Part shown: in pieces, positions 17,528-26,002 of the stretch | Layout of the letters: every line of letters starts with the position of its first letter | How positions within the stretch are numbered: position 1 is the first letter of the stretch | NCBI GenBank assembly: GCA_001512485.1 | Contig: LFRV01000060.1 | Location: 1-47,799 of the forward strand | DNA: 47,799 nucleotides | Direction: 5' to 3' | DNA from: Clostridiales bacterium DTU069 | GTDB taxonomy: Bacteria > Bacillota > Clostridia > DSM-8532 | Position numbers and translations under genes: made by a program | The notes under the pieces: generated by a model | Told to the model about the DNA's origin: nothing | Seen by the model: only the letters and a program-made list of their open reading frames with translations | The model's database searches: none

Positions 17528-17552
17528 TATACGCAACATATGTTGTTGTATA
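17528..17552. promoter_or_regulatory. Palindrome before the sugar-binding-protein gene
   Basis: CAACATATGTTG (17534-17545) is a perfect 12-bp palindrome, extended by TATAC on the left and GTATA on the right. It occupies the 76-base gap between GH127 and the binding-protein gene: an operator or a short RNA hairpin. Confidence 0.45.
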
Positions 17553-17579
17553 AAAATACATAATAAAGGAGTGTTTTTG

Positions 17580-18992
17580 ATGGAGAGAACAAGAAAAATC
17601 TTTGCGGTACTGTTGTGTGTCTTTATAATCATTGCTGCAGCGGCTTGTGCTCCGCAGAGTGCAGAAGCACCGAAGGAAACGACACCTGCTCAGAAGGAAG
17701 AGTCAGGTAAGTAGACTACTGAACCTGCAGCGCAGAAAAAAGTAAAGATCACCTATGCAAACTGGGGATCTGCGGACGAGATCAAGGTAGTTCAGCAGGC
17801 GGTCGACAATTTCAACGCTTCTCAGGACAAAATTGCGGTTGAAGTTATGCCGATTCCGTGGGAAAGCTACATGACGAAGCTTAATACAATGGCAACTGCA
17901 GGCGAGCTTCCGGACACGGCAATCATGAGTGAAGCCGGCGTACTGCAGTGGGCTTCCCAGGGTATGCTTGCCGATATCAGCGATATGTACGGCGCAGGCG
18001 AAAGCAAGCCGCTGGATTCCCTTGCGTTCAGGTATCAGGGAAAGGTAGTTGCATACTCGGTCGCAAACGAAATACTTATGCTATACTATAACAAAGATAT
18101 GTTTGATGAAGCAGGCGTAGAGTACCCGCCTCTTTCCAAGGAAGACGCATGGACATGGGAAGAATTTATAGAAGTAGCGAAAAAACTGACAAAGGACAAA
18201 AATGGCAAAACTCCGAACGACCCGGGATTTGACCCTCAGAACATCGTGCAGTACGGCTGTCTTGTTGAGAACCTTCCGTGGCAGCTTGAAACATGGGCCA
18301 TCTCGAACGGCGGAGGGTATTACAGTAAAGACGGTTCAGAAGTTATTATTGACCGTCCTGAAAGCATAGAGGGTATTCAAAAGGTTGCCGATCTGCATCT
18401 TGTACATCATGTAGCCCCGCTTTCAACAGGAGCCACCGATGACAGCATCCAGCGTTCTATCATAGCAAGGACATGCGCCATGGGAACAGGCGGACAGTGG
18501 AATATCGGTACCTGCCTTGCTTCCGCAAAAGAAGAGGGGTTGAATTACGGCATAGGCGTACTGCCTTATATGAAGGAGAAAGTAACACTGTGTACAGGCG
18601 GCCCGAACGTTGTGTTTAACCAGACAAAACACCTGAAGGAAGCGAAAGAGTGGCTGAAGTGGTATGCTAAGGAAGAAAACAGCTGGGGATTGATTGAATC
18701 CGGAATTTGGATGCCGACGCTCGAAAAATGGTATACAGATGAAACACTTATGCGTAAATGGGTCGAGAATCCGAACTTCCCGCCGTTTGATGAATATAAG
18801 AAATGTGTCATCGAAACTGCCAAAGATATGAGCATTACCAGATCTGCTTCATGGTATTATGTTAATAATACCAATGATTTCAACGACCTGTTGAATTCAA
18901 TACTCGGTGACGTATGGACAGGCCGGACTACCGCAGCAGAGGCAATCACAAGCAACATAGAAGCTTTGAAGGCTGCATTCCGCGGCGAATAA
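17580..18992 (+). CDS. Sugar ABC transporter substrate-binding lipoprotein, interrupted by an in-frame TAG
   Basis: From an ATG at 17580 with AAAGGAG nine bases ahead, the frame encodes MERTRKIFAVLL, a hydrophobic core and a lipobox ending at Cys23, followed by a Ser/Glu/Pro linker. Codon 45 (17712-17714) is TAG. Past it the same frame continues without break for 425 codons: VKITYANWGSADEIKVVQQAV and a complete family-1 sugar-binding protein (YYNKDMFDEAGVEYPP, WTWEEFIEVAKKLTKD). A CAG-to-TAG change would explain it. The stop falls in the low-complexity linker. The next Met (17847) would lose the signal peptide and the first lobe strand, so a functional product needs readthrough, or the gene is newly broken, or the base is misread. 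The downstream permeases are intact. Confidence 0.8.
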
Positions 18993-19028
18993 ACGCTGAT
19001 ATCAGTTAATAGCGAATTGAGTCTGGGT

Positions 19029-19074
19029 GGGTGTCCGCATGAAGTACGGTGTACATACACGCGGACACCCTTTT
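19029..19074 (+). terminator. Terminator/attenuator between binding protein and permeases
   Basis: GGGTGTCCGC and GCGGACACCC form a perfect 10-bp stem around a 22-base loop, followed by TTTT. Partial termination here would keep the binding protein in excess over the permeases. The rest of the 215-base gap is AT-rich without a gene. Confidence 0.7.
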
Positions 19075-19207
19075 GACAATAAAACAGGGGTAAATATATA
19101 AAATATCAAAGCAAAAACAAAGTTGTACTCCGCCATAATATGCAAATAATAAGCAAAATATTCCGATATTATAATACGGAAATCTAAAATTCGGCAAAGG
19201 TGTTGTT

Positions 19208-20128
19208 ATGAATAAAACGGTAAGAAAAAAACCCAGGTATTCATTAATGGCAAGGAAAGAAAGCATAACGGCGTATTTATGTCTGATTCCTGCATTTATC
19301 GGTCTAACATTTATTACATATCTTCCTCTTGCAGGTGTTTTCGGCATTGGATTTTTCAACTGGAAAGGTCTATCGGCACCTGTTTTTATTGGTTTTAGAA
19401 ATTACATAAGGCTGTTTACAACAGACCCTTATTTTATTGATTCAATTAAGGTAACTGTATATTTTGCGGTATTGGCCGTATTCGGCAGTATGATATATTC
19501 ATTTTACATAGCTATGCTTTTAAATCGTGAAATTCCGGCTCGCGGGTTTTGGCGCGCGGTATTTTATCTGCCTTATATCCTGCCTGCTGCAGCAGTGTAT
19601 ATTGGCTGGTCATGGCTGTATGAATCAAATTTCGGTTTGTTTAACTACTTTTTATCGGAGTTGGGAATAAATAAGATTAAGTTTTTGAGTGATTCACTAT
19701 ATGTTGTGCCGTCACTTGCGCTTATCGCGGTATGGACAAGCGGAAACCTGATAGTTATTTTTCTGGCTGGTCTCCAAAATGTATCAAGAGTCTATTACGA
19801 AGCTGCACTAATAGACGGTGCGAACGCTTTTCAGCGTTTTTTCAGAATAACGGTGCCATGCATGACGCCGATAATATTTTATAATCTCTTAATGAGCCTT
19901 ATAACGAACATGCAGGTTGTTGTGCCCGCGCTGGCACTTACTGACGGCGGTCCGGGCAATGCTTCCATGTTTATGACCTATCTTATGTACCGCTATGCGT
20001 TCAAGAACAACCATTTAGGATATGCATGCGCTATCTCGTTTGTGTTTTTTGTGATTATTGCCATTTTCACAGCGATATTGTTTGCTACGTCAAAAACATG
20101 GATTTTTTACGAGGGGGACAGCAAATGA
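19208..20128 (+). CDS. Sugar ABC transporter permease (MalF/UgpA type)
   Basis: A 306-residue membrane protein with six helices, the EAA loop YYEAALIDGANAFQRFF near residues 197-213 and the external motif ALTDGGPGNASMF, both typical of the MalF-like CUT1 permease. It overlaps the next permease by four bases (ATGA), so the pair is translationally coupled. The ribosome site is weak (AAAGGTG). It works with the interrupted binding protein upstream, and the ATPase must come from elsewhere in the genome. Confidence 0.88.
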   Translation: MNKTVRKKPRYSLMARKESITAYLCLIPAFIGLTFITYLPLAGVFGIGFFNWKGLSAPVFIGFRNYIRLFTTDPYFIDSIKVTVYFAVLAVFGSMIYSFYIAMLLNREIPARGFWRAVFYLPYILPAAAVYIGWSWLYESNFGLFNYFLSELGINKIKFLSDSLYVVPSLALIAVWTSGNLIVIFLAGLQNVSRVYYEAALIDGANAFQRFFRITVPCMTPIIFYNLLMSLITNMQVVVPALALTDGGPGNASMFMTYLMYRYAFKNNHLGYACAISFVFFVIIAIFTAILFATSKTWIFYEGDSK

Positions 20129-21000
20129 AACAAATTGACATAAAAACAGGGTCTTATAAAAGCATAAAGCAAAGCAGGAAAATTGCCGATATTGCGTCAA
20201 TGATTATGGTTGTTATTATGGCGGCGGCTGTAATGCTTCCGATTTGGTGGATATTACGTTCAGCTCTGATGACAAATGCCGAACTGTATAAGTATCCGCC
20301 TGACTTCCTTCCCCCGAAATGGCGCTTTTACAATTTTGTCGAAACATTGGAGTATTTTAGGTTCTGGCTGTATCTGAAAAATACAATGACAATTATTGTC
20401 CCGTCGGTTATAGGAGGAACGATTACCGCTACTATATGCGGTTATGCTTTTGGACGGCTGGAGTTTAAAGGAAAGAAATTTATATTTTCTCTTTGCGTCG
20501 GCTCAATGCTCCTGCCGAACATGGTAACACTTGTCCCGCTGTACATAATGTGGTCGCGTGTTTTTGGATGGGCTGACACTTACTGGCCTTTGATACTTCC
20601 GCACTTTACCGGAGGAGGAGCATTCAGTATTTTCTTGATCAGGCAGTTTATCAAAACGATTCCGAGAGAACTGGATGAGGCAGCAAAGATAGATGGAGCC
20701 GGTTATATGCGAATTTTGTGGAGTATTCTTGTTCCTTCTATCCGCTCCGCGATGATTGTTGTTGCTTTGCTGCTTTTTATATCGCTTTGGAACGATATGC
20801 TGCAGCAGTTGGTATATATAAACACGCCGGATAAATTCACAATAGCGATAGGCCTTAATCTTTTCAGAGGGGCATTAAAAGCTGATTGGTCAAAGCTTAT
20901 GGCTGCGACCTGCATGTCCTTCACCCCGGGTTTGGTATTCTATTTGATTGGCCAGCGGTATTTTATAGAAGGAATTGTTATGACGGGATTAAAGAGCTGA
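20125..21000 (+). CDS. Sugar ABC transporter permease (MalG/UgpE type)
   Basis: A 291-residue permease with six helices, an EAA loop LDEAAKIDGAGYMRILW and the tail RYFIEGIVMTGLKS characteristic of MalG-type proteins. The ATG at 20125 is preferred to an in-frame Met 99 bases upstream because GAGGGGG sits ahead of it and the extra residues would lie inside the MalF-like gene. It is the last gene of the arabinoside operon and is followed by a terminator. Confidence 0.9.
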   Translation: MKQIDIKTGSYKSIKQSRKIADIASMIMVVIMAAAVMLPIWWILRSALMTNAELYKYPPDFLPPKWRFYNFVETLEYFRFWLYLKNTMTIIVPSVIGGTITATICGYAFGRLEFKGKKFIFSLCVGSMLLPNMVTLVPLYIMWSRVFGWADTYWPLILPHFTGGGAFSIFLIRQFIKTIPRELDEAAKIDGAGYMRILWSILVPSIRSAMIVVALLLFISLWNDMLQQLVYINTPDKFTIAIGLNLFRGALKADWSKLMAATCMSFTPGLVFYLIGQRYFIEGIVMTGLKS

Positions 21001-21031
21001 ATCATAATCTGTCGATTTTACGATATGCATG

Positions 21032-21061
21032 AAAAAAGCCTGCAAACCAGTAGGCTTTTTT
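21032..21061 (+). terminator. Terminator of the GH127 operon
   Basis: AAAAAAGCCT and AGGCTTTTTT pair around a 10-base loop and run into further T residues, 31 bases after the permease stop. Confidence 0.85.
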
Positions 21062-21093
21062 TGCTATCGTTCTTCAGGTTTTACTTTTTGAAA

Positions 21094-21132
21094 TATTGTA
21101 CAATAACGTATTTGAACTATTGTACAATAACG
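21094..21132. repeat. Two 15-bp direct repeats with a palindromic core
   Basis: TATTGTACAATAACG occurs at 21094-21108 and 21118-21132, 24 bases apart. The first 12 bases are a perfect palindrome. Two helical turns between centres would place two dimers on the same DNA face, so this looks like a paired operator, but no matching regulator gene is adjacent. Confidence 0.55.
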
Positions 21133-21197
21133 GAAACAAAGAGCTCCATTTGCAAGAGCTAGTAGTTATTTGGTATGAATTGCTGGTTTGTGTTATA

Positions 21198-21406
21198 ATA
21201 ACCTCACCCGTTACCGAAATCAAAGATTTCGAACGGGTACCCGAGAACATTGCATCATGAATATATTCGTTAGACTTAAGGCTGAAGAATTCATGATTAA
21301 ATAACCTCACCCGTTACCGAAATCAAAGATTTCGAACGGGTGCCCGAGAACATTGCATCATGAATATATTCATTTGATTTTAGGCTGAATAAATTCATGA
21401 TATAAT
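21198..21406. repeat. Tandem 103-bp repeat, each unit with two hairpins
   Basis: Unit 1 (21198-21300) and unit 2 (21301-21406) match at 70 of their first 71 bases, then diverge mainly in one loop. Each unit holds hairpin 1 (21206-21238 in unit 1: ACCCGTT/AACGGGT and CGAAATC/GATTTCG, 3-base loop, 2-base bulge) and hairpin 2 (TCATGAAT with ATTCATGA, 21255-21296 in unit 1). Each is preceded or followed by TATAAT (21194-21199, 21401-21406). Stems are kept while the loop of hairpin 2 varies, which suggests selection on structure. It fills most of the 483-base gap before the DUF362 gene. Confidence 0.8.
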
Positions 21407-21483
21407 AGGTAATTAATGCCGGAATTTTCCGAAAAGATGAACTTCCGGGAAGCTGCTGAGTTTTTAAGTGCAAGGGGCATAAA

Positions 21484-22644
21484 ATGGATACTGTATCGAT
21501 TGAACGCTGCAAGAATTATGAATATGACAATGTGTATAATTGCGTTGAAAAGCTTATCGACAACCTTGGAGGCTGGAAAGCTTTTATAAAACCCGGTGAC
21601 AGGGTGGCGGTAAAACCGAACCTTTTAAGATATAAAAAGCCTGAAGAAGCAGCTACAACCCATCCCGCCGTTGTTAAAGCAATTATATCACAGGTTCAGA
21701 GTGCGGGCGGGAATATTATTATAGCGGAAAGTCCGGGCGGGCCGTACAGCCGGACAATGCTCCGTCATGTCTACAGGGCGACCGGAATTGAGAAGGTGGC
21801 CGATGAAACCGGTGCCGTATTGAACTACGATTTAAGGGTTACGAAGATTAACAGGCCTCAGTCCAAATATGTTAAAAGCTTTGAAATACTGAAACCGCTT
21901 GCGGATGCCGATGTTATTATTAATATACCGAAGCTGAAAACTCATGCGATGATGGTATATACCGGAGCGGTAAAAAATATGTTCGGCGCCGTCGCAGGCA
22001 CGGCTAAAGCCGACTTACATCTAAGGATGCCTGAATATAATGACTTTGCGGACAGTTTGATTGATATATATCTCGGTGCAAAACCGGCAATCAGCATTAT
22101 GGATGCGGTTGAAGGGATGGAAGGGTATGGACCGAGTGCGGGAACGCCAAAACATATCGGCCTGCTGCTCGCATCTTCCAGCGGTTTTGCACTGGATGTT
22201 ACCGCGGCAAAAATTATCAGGCTTTCGCCTGATAATGTCCCGGTTCTGAGAAACGCAAAAAAACGCGACCTTGTTGATGAAAATAATATTAATATAATTG
22301 GTGAGAATATTGAAAACGTAATATGTAATGATTTTGATATCCCGGCTTTATATGGCGCTAAACGTCAAAATATCATAAAGAGAAGCTTTCTTAATCTGAT
22401 AAAAAAGCAGTCAAGACCGAAACCGGTGATATCAGCGGAAAAATGCGCACGCTGCGGTAACTGCGTGAAAATTTGTCCCGCTGCGGCTTTTGTCTATGAC
22501 AACCGTAATATTCCGTCCATTGATTACAAAAAATGCATTCGTTGTTTTTGCTGCCATGAATTGTGTGATTATAAAGCGGTTGATATACGCAGGGGGGTTG
22601 TTTCAAGGTTAATGACGGATAGAAGGTTTTCAGGATTTCGTTAA
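21484..22644 (+). CDS. DUF362 domain protein with C-terminal 2x[4Fe-4S] ferredoxin domain
   Basis: A 386-residue protein. Residues 1-290 are the DUF362 domain (VAVKPNLL, GGNIIIAESPGGPY, NIPKLKTHAMMVYTGAVKNMFG). Residues from about 315 form a bacterial ferredoxin domain with CARCGNCVKICP and CIRCFCCHELC, the Cys spacing for two [4Fe-4S] clusters. Such fusions are common in anaerobes, and their exact electron-transfer role is not established. The start follows AAGGGG. The gene sits alone behind the tandem structured repeats. A DUF362 protein of this length with both clusters is complete. Confidence 0.88.
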   Translation: MDTVSIERCKNYEYDNVYNCVEKLIDNLGGWKAFIKPGDRVAVKPNLLRYKKPEEAATTHPAVVKAIISQVQSAGGNIIIAESPGGPYSRTMLRHVYRATGIEKVADETGAVLNYDLRVTKINRPQSKYVKSFEILKPLADADVIINIPKLKTHAMMVYTGAVKNMFGAVAGTAKADLHLRMPEYNDFADSLIDIYLGAKPAISIMDAVEGMEGYGPSAGTPKHIGLLLASSSGFALDVTAAKIIRLSPDNVPVLRNAKKRDLVDENNINIIGENIENVICNDFDIPALYGAKRQNIIKRSFLNLIKKQSRPKPVISAEKCARCGNCVKICPAAAFVYDNRNIPSIDYKKCIRCFCCHELCDYKAVDIRRGVVSRLMTDRRFSGFR

Positions 22645-22888
22645 TGACGCAAAAAGCTGTAAGATGGCTTGTTGCCGCCGTTACCGGGAAAAAGAGTAAC
22701 AAGTTTGATTCGCGGTGTTTTGCAGGCAGTTGGATTGGTTCGCCTGTTCAATTAGTGTGCAAAATCTGTCGATATATGTTAATATTAATATACATATGGG
22801 TATGTTTATTTCGGACAGAAAAAACCAGCACAAAAAACATACCCCTTAATATATAGCAGAACATAATTAGCGAGCGTAGGAGAGTTTT
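22645..22888. other. Intergenic region before cheX
   Basis: 244 bases without a convincing gene. It contains GGGTATGTTT (22798-22807) complementary to AAACATACCC (22835-22844), a possible 10-bp stem with a 27-base loop and no T-run. An AT-rich stretch around 22770-22800 could hold the cheX promoter, but no clear hexamer pair was found. Confidence 0.4.
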
Positions 22889-23368
22889 ATGAACGTAGAA
22901 TACATAAACCCGTTTATTGAAGCCAGCCAGCAGGTATTTCAAATGGTGACAGGAATTAAACCGACCCTGGGAAAAGTACATCTTAAGAATTCACCGTATC
23001 CAAGTGACTCTGTTGCAGTTATAGTTGGCCTGACAGGCAAATTGCGCGGGCAGGTAATAATGTCGTTAAATATTAAAACCGCAATATCGATTGCGTCAAT
23101 CATGATGGGAGGCGTGACGATAGATGCATTCGATGATTTACCGAAAAGTGCCATAGCGGAATTAGGAAACATGATTATGGGGAATACTGCTACCATATTG
23201 TTTACAAAAGGGATAGGCATTGAAATTACTCCCCCGTCATTGCTTATGGGTGAGAAAATTACGGTTTCGCAGACCAGCATGAGGACCATATGCGTTCCGC
23301 TGAACTTGGGCGGCAATGGAAAAGTCACCATTGATATTTCCTTGGAAAAAGATTTAACGCTATATTAA
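22889..23368 (+). CDS. cheX: Chemotaxis phosphatase CheX-like protein
   Basis: A 159-residue protein of the CheC/CheX/FliY class. The CheX active-site motif E-x-x-N is visible once, in IAELGNMIMGN near residues 88-97, as in stand-alone CheX. It begins MNVEYINPFIEASQQVFQMVTG, the classic CheX start. The known role is dephosphorylating CheY-P to reset chemotaxis signalling. No other chemotaxis gene is in the window, and CheX-like proteins can act on other response regulators, so a motility role here is inferred. GTAGGAG precedes the ATG by seven bases. Confidence 0.88.
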   Translation: MNVEYINPFIEASQQVFQMVTGIKPTLGKVHLKNSPYPSDSVAVIVGLTGKLRGQVIMSLNIKTAISIASIMMGGVTIDAFDDLPKSAIAELGNMIMGNTATILFTKGIGIEITPPSLLMGEKITVSQTSMRTICVPLNLGGNGKVTIDISLEKDLTLY

Positions 23369-23387
23369 CAAAGCGAAGTGTTTATAG

Positions 23388-23879
23388 ATGCAGCTAAATA
23401 TAGTGCTTGTTGAACCTGAAATACCACAGAACACCGGTAATATTGCCCGAACGTGCGCTGCTACCGGAGCAATTCTTCATCTTATTGAGCCTCTTGGCTT
23501 TTCCGTTTCAGACAAATATTTGAAACGTGCCGGTCTCGATTACTGGCATATGGTTCAGATACATTTTTACAAGAGCTTTGATTTATTGAAAAGTAAGTTT
23601 TCCGGGGTTCCGTTTTATTTTGTGTCAACAAAGGCAAAATATGTTTATTCGGATATTGTTTATCCCGACGAATGTTTTTTCGTTTTTGGAAAAGAAACCG
23701 CGGGATTGCCGGAAAATTTGCTTAAAGAAAATTATGAGCACTGTATAAGAATTCCGATGCTTGAATCCATTCGATCGTTAAACCTGTCAAATTCTGTAGC
23801 GATTGTAGTTTATGAGTTTTTCCGCCAAAAGGGGTTTGCTGATTTACAAAAAAGCGGATTCATTCAAAACGGAAATTAG
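23388..23879 (+). CDS. trmL: tRNA (cytidine/uridine(34)-2'-O)-methyltransferase TrmL
   Basis: A 163-residue SPOUT-fold methyltransferase with the three knot motifs: NIVLVEPEIPQNTGNIARTCAATG at the N-terminus, VFGKETAGLP near residue 101 and IPMLESIRSLNLSNSVAIVVYE near residues 124-145. It methylates the wobble ribose of certain leucine tRNAs using S-adenosylmethionine. Length is typical of the minimal TrmL/YibK family without extensions. It lies 19 bases after cheX and 26 bases before the PFK-like gene, so the three may be co-transcribed. Confidence 0.92.
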   Translation: MQLNIVLVEPEIPQNTGNIARTCAATGAILHLIEPLGFSVSDKYLKRAGLDYWHMVQIHFYKSFDLLKSKFSGVPFYFVSTKAKYVYSDIVYPDECFFVFGKETAGLPENLLKENYEHCIRIPMLESIRSLNLSNSVAIVVYEFFRQKGFADLQKSGFIQNGN

Positions 23880-23905
23880 AAAACAACAGGAAGGAGGAGA
23901 TTGCC

Positions 23906-24991
23906 ATAAAAAGAAAACGAATAGCGGTTTTAACCAGCGGGGGAGACGGCCCCGGATTAAACGCGGCAATCCGTGCCGTAGTGAAAACGGCAATTAATAA
24001 TTACGGTTACGAAGTAATTGGATTTCGTGACGGATATAAAGGGCTTGTGGAAAACCGTTTTAAAAAAATGACACTGTCTGACGCATCAGGACTGTTGGAT
24101 AAAGGCGGCACTATTCTTGGCACAACGAAACGTTACGATCCTTTTCACGTTATTTTGCCGGGAAAAGAAGATAAATCAGGAACGGATATGAGCGACAGAA
24201 TAAAGGAAAACCTTGCAATGCACTCAATAGATTGTTTGGTGATTATCGGCGGCGGCTCTACCATACGGTATGCGGCTAAACTTGCTAAAAAAGGAATTCC
24301 GATTGTGGCGATCCCAAAAACGGTCGAAAATGATGTATATGGAACAGATATAACAGTCGGATTTATGACCGCGGTCAATACTGCGACTGAGGCTATCGAC
24401 AAACTACATTCTACCGCGGAATCCAATCATAGGGTAATGATTCTGGAGGTTATGGGTCTGATATCCGGCTGGATTGCGCTGGAGTCCGGCATAGCAGGCG
24501 GAGCCGATGTTATACTGATACCTGAGGTCCCTTACGATATTAATAAAGTGGCAAGAGCTATTTTTGAAAGGAAGAACGCAGGCAAAGGATTCAGCATAAT
24601 TGTGGCGGCAGCCGGAGCGGGGGCAAAGTTAAAACCGGGAATTGAAAAAAACAACACGATATATGGCACCGGTATTTACCATGAAGGAGAATGCAGCAGT
24701 CTTGGCGCCGAGTTGGAAAAACTGACTTCGATAGAGCATCGTATAACCGTACTTGGGTATTTGCAGCGCGGCGGAGAGCCATGCCCGTTTGACAGGATCC
24801 TCGCGACCCGTTTCGGAGCCTCGGCTGTTAAATTGGTCGAAAAAGGCGAATATAACCGGATGGTCTGTATTGAGCATCAGCAGGTTAAATCCGTTCCGCT
24901 TGATGAAGTGGCCGGCAAAGCGCGGGTTGTATCAGAAAACGAGGAACTTGTCCATATAGCAAGGGACATGGGAGTGTCCTTCGGAGACTAA
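23906..24991 (+). CDS. 6-phosphofructokinase family protein with non-standard start and altered active site
   Basis: A 361-residue PFK-fold protein. The conserved N-terminus KRKRIAVLTSGGDGPGLNAAI begins before any ATG, GTG or TTG: the codon at 23906 is ATA, eight bases after AGGAGG, and an ATT lies two codons earlier. The first regular start (GTG, 23981) would delete the first nucleotide-binding strand. Substrate-site residues IDKLHSTAESNHRVMILEVMG match group III PFKs. Two usual active-site aspartates differ: the GGDGS/GGDDT motif reads GGGST (115-119) and the TxDND motif reads TVEND (139-143), so the catalytic base is Glu. It may be a divergent or low-activity paralogue, and the phosphate donor cannot be assigned. 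Confidence 0.75.
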   Translation: MKRKRIAVLTSGGDGPGLNAAIRAVVKTAINNYGYEVIGFRDGYKGLVENRFKKMTLSDASGLLDKGGTILGTTKRYDPFHVILPGKEDKSGTDMSDRIKENLAMHSIDCLVIIGGGSTIRYAAKLAKKGIPIVAIPKTVENDVYGTDITVGFMTAVNTATEAIDKLHSTAESNHRVMILEVMGLISGWIALESGIAGGADVILIPEVPYDINKVARAIFERKNAGKGFSIIVAAAGAGAKLKPGIEKNNTIYGTGIYHEGECSSLGAELEKLTSIEHRITVLGYLQRGGEPCPFDRILATRFGASAVKLVEKGEYNRMVCIEHQQVKSVPLDEVAGKARVVSENEELVHIARDMGVSFGD

Positions 24992-25036
24992 ACAATTGTG
25001 CACGTATGATTAATAAGGAGTGAAAATTTCTGGTTT

Positions 25037-25966
25037 ATGCAGTGGAAAGAAATAGAGATATCGGATAAGGAGTTATTTGATAATATTTTCAGGAAATTAA
25101 ACTCACAGGCGTCCGAAATGGTTTTTTCAAATATGTTTATGTGGAGAAGAAGCTACAACACACGTTTTACGATAGCAAGCAACATGCTTCTGATGGTATC
25201 AAACTCTAGAAGATACCCTCCTTTTGCGTTCTGTCCTTTACCGGTTGGCGAATTTCGCAGCGAGGATTTTGTAAGCGCTGTTTACACGCTGAAAGAATAT
25301 TTTGACAGTCGGGGATGGAAACTTGTTTTTGGACGTATTGAAGAGAATATGGTCGGATTATTTAAAGAATATCTTGACTTAAAATTGATAATTAAAAAAA
25401 TAGATGCGATTTCGGACTACATTTACAGCACCGAAAGCCTGATAACACTTGCCGGTAAAAAACTAAGCGCAAAGCGAAACCACATAAACAGATTTATGAG
25501 GGAATATGGAAGCTTTGAATATGTGGAACTTAAAAAAGAGCATATTGATGAGTGCAAGAGGATTTTTGACAAGTGGTGTGAAAAAAATGAAGCAAGCGGA
25601 GCCTACGACTGTGAAGCAGACTCTCCCGAATGTGAGAGATGGGCTTGTTATGAACTGCTTGACAATTGGGATTGTTTCCCTGAACTGAAAGGGGCTCTGA
25701 TTAAAGTTGACGGATCTTTTGAGGCGTTTACAATAGGAGAATTACTGAACGAAGATACCGCGGTTATTCATATAGAAAAGGGGAATACCGATATACACGG
25801 AATATATGCCGTTATCAACCGGGAATTTGTCACGAGAGTATTTCCGAATACGAAATTTATAAACCGTGAGGAAGATATGGGGAAAAGCGGGCTAAGAAAG
25901 GCAAAAATGTCATATATGCCAATCACGAAAGTCTATAAATACACCATTTGCCCCGTTTTTAAATAG
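25037..25966 (+). CDS. DUF2156 (LPG_synthase_C-like) acyltransferase-fold protein
   Basis: A 309-residue protein with the DUF2156 layout: an N-terminal half with SEMVFSNMFMWRRSYNTRF and a second GNAT-like half beginning around KLSAKRNHINRFMREYG and including AFTIGELLNEDTAVIHIEKGN and FINREEDMGKSGLRKAK. The domain is related to the catalytic part of aminoacyl-phosphatidylglycerol synthases, but here it is a soluble stand-alone protein with no membrane segment. Its function in Clostridia is not established. The ribosome site AAGGAGTG is about 15 bases before the ATG, farther than usual, and no better in-frame start is seen. Confidence 0.8.
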   Translation: MQWKEIEISDKELFDNIFRKLNSQASEMVFSNMFMWRRSYNTRFTIASNMLLMVSNSRRYPPFAFCPLPVGEFRSEDFVSAVYTLKEYFDSRGWKLVFGRIEENMVGLFKEYLDLKLIIKKIDAISDYIYSTESLITLAGKKLSAKRNHINRFMREYGSFEYVELKKEHIDECKRIFDKWCEKNEASGAYDCEADSPECERWACYELLDNWDCFPELKGALIKVDGSFEAFTIGELLNEDTAVIHIEKGNTDIHGIYAVINREFVTRVFPNTKFINREEDMGKSGLRKAKMSYMPITKVYKYTICPVFK

Positions 25967-26002
25967 GTATGCTCTGAAAGCACCCGAATTTTTTATTCTC
26001 CG

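Noticed and set aside
17712-17714. TAG read as pyrrolysine or a general recoded codon
   Set aside because: Other genes here end normally in TAG, no pyl genes are present, and the position is a linker rather than a methylamine-methyltransferase active site.
21074-21512. Minus-strand frames across the tandem repeats that share an identical peptide
   Set aside because: They arise from the duplicated non-coding unit; neither has a ribosome site.
22644-22856. 70-codon plus-strand frame starting at the DUF362 stop
   Set aside because: No ribosome site, amino-acid composition unlike a protein, and no recognisable motif; it lies over an AT-rich hairpin region.
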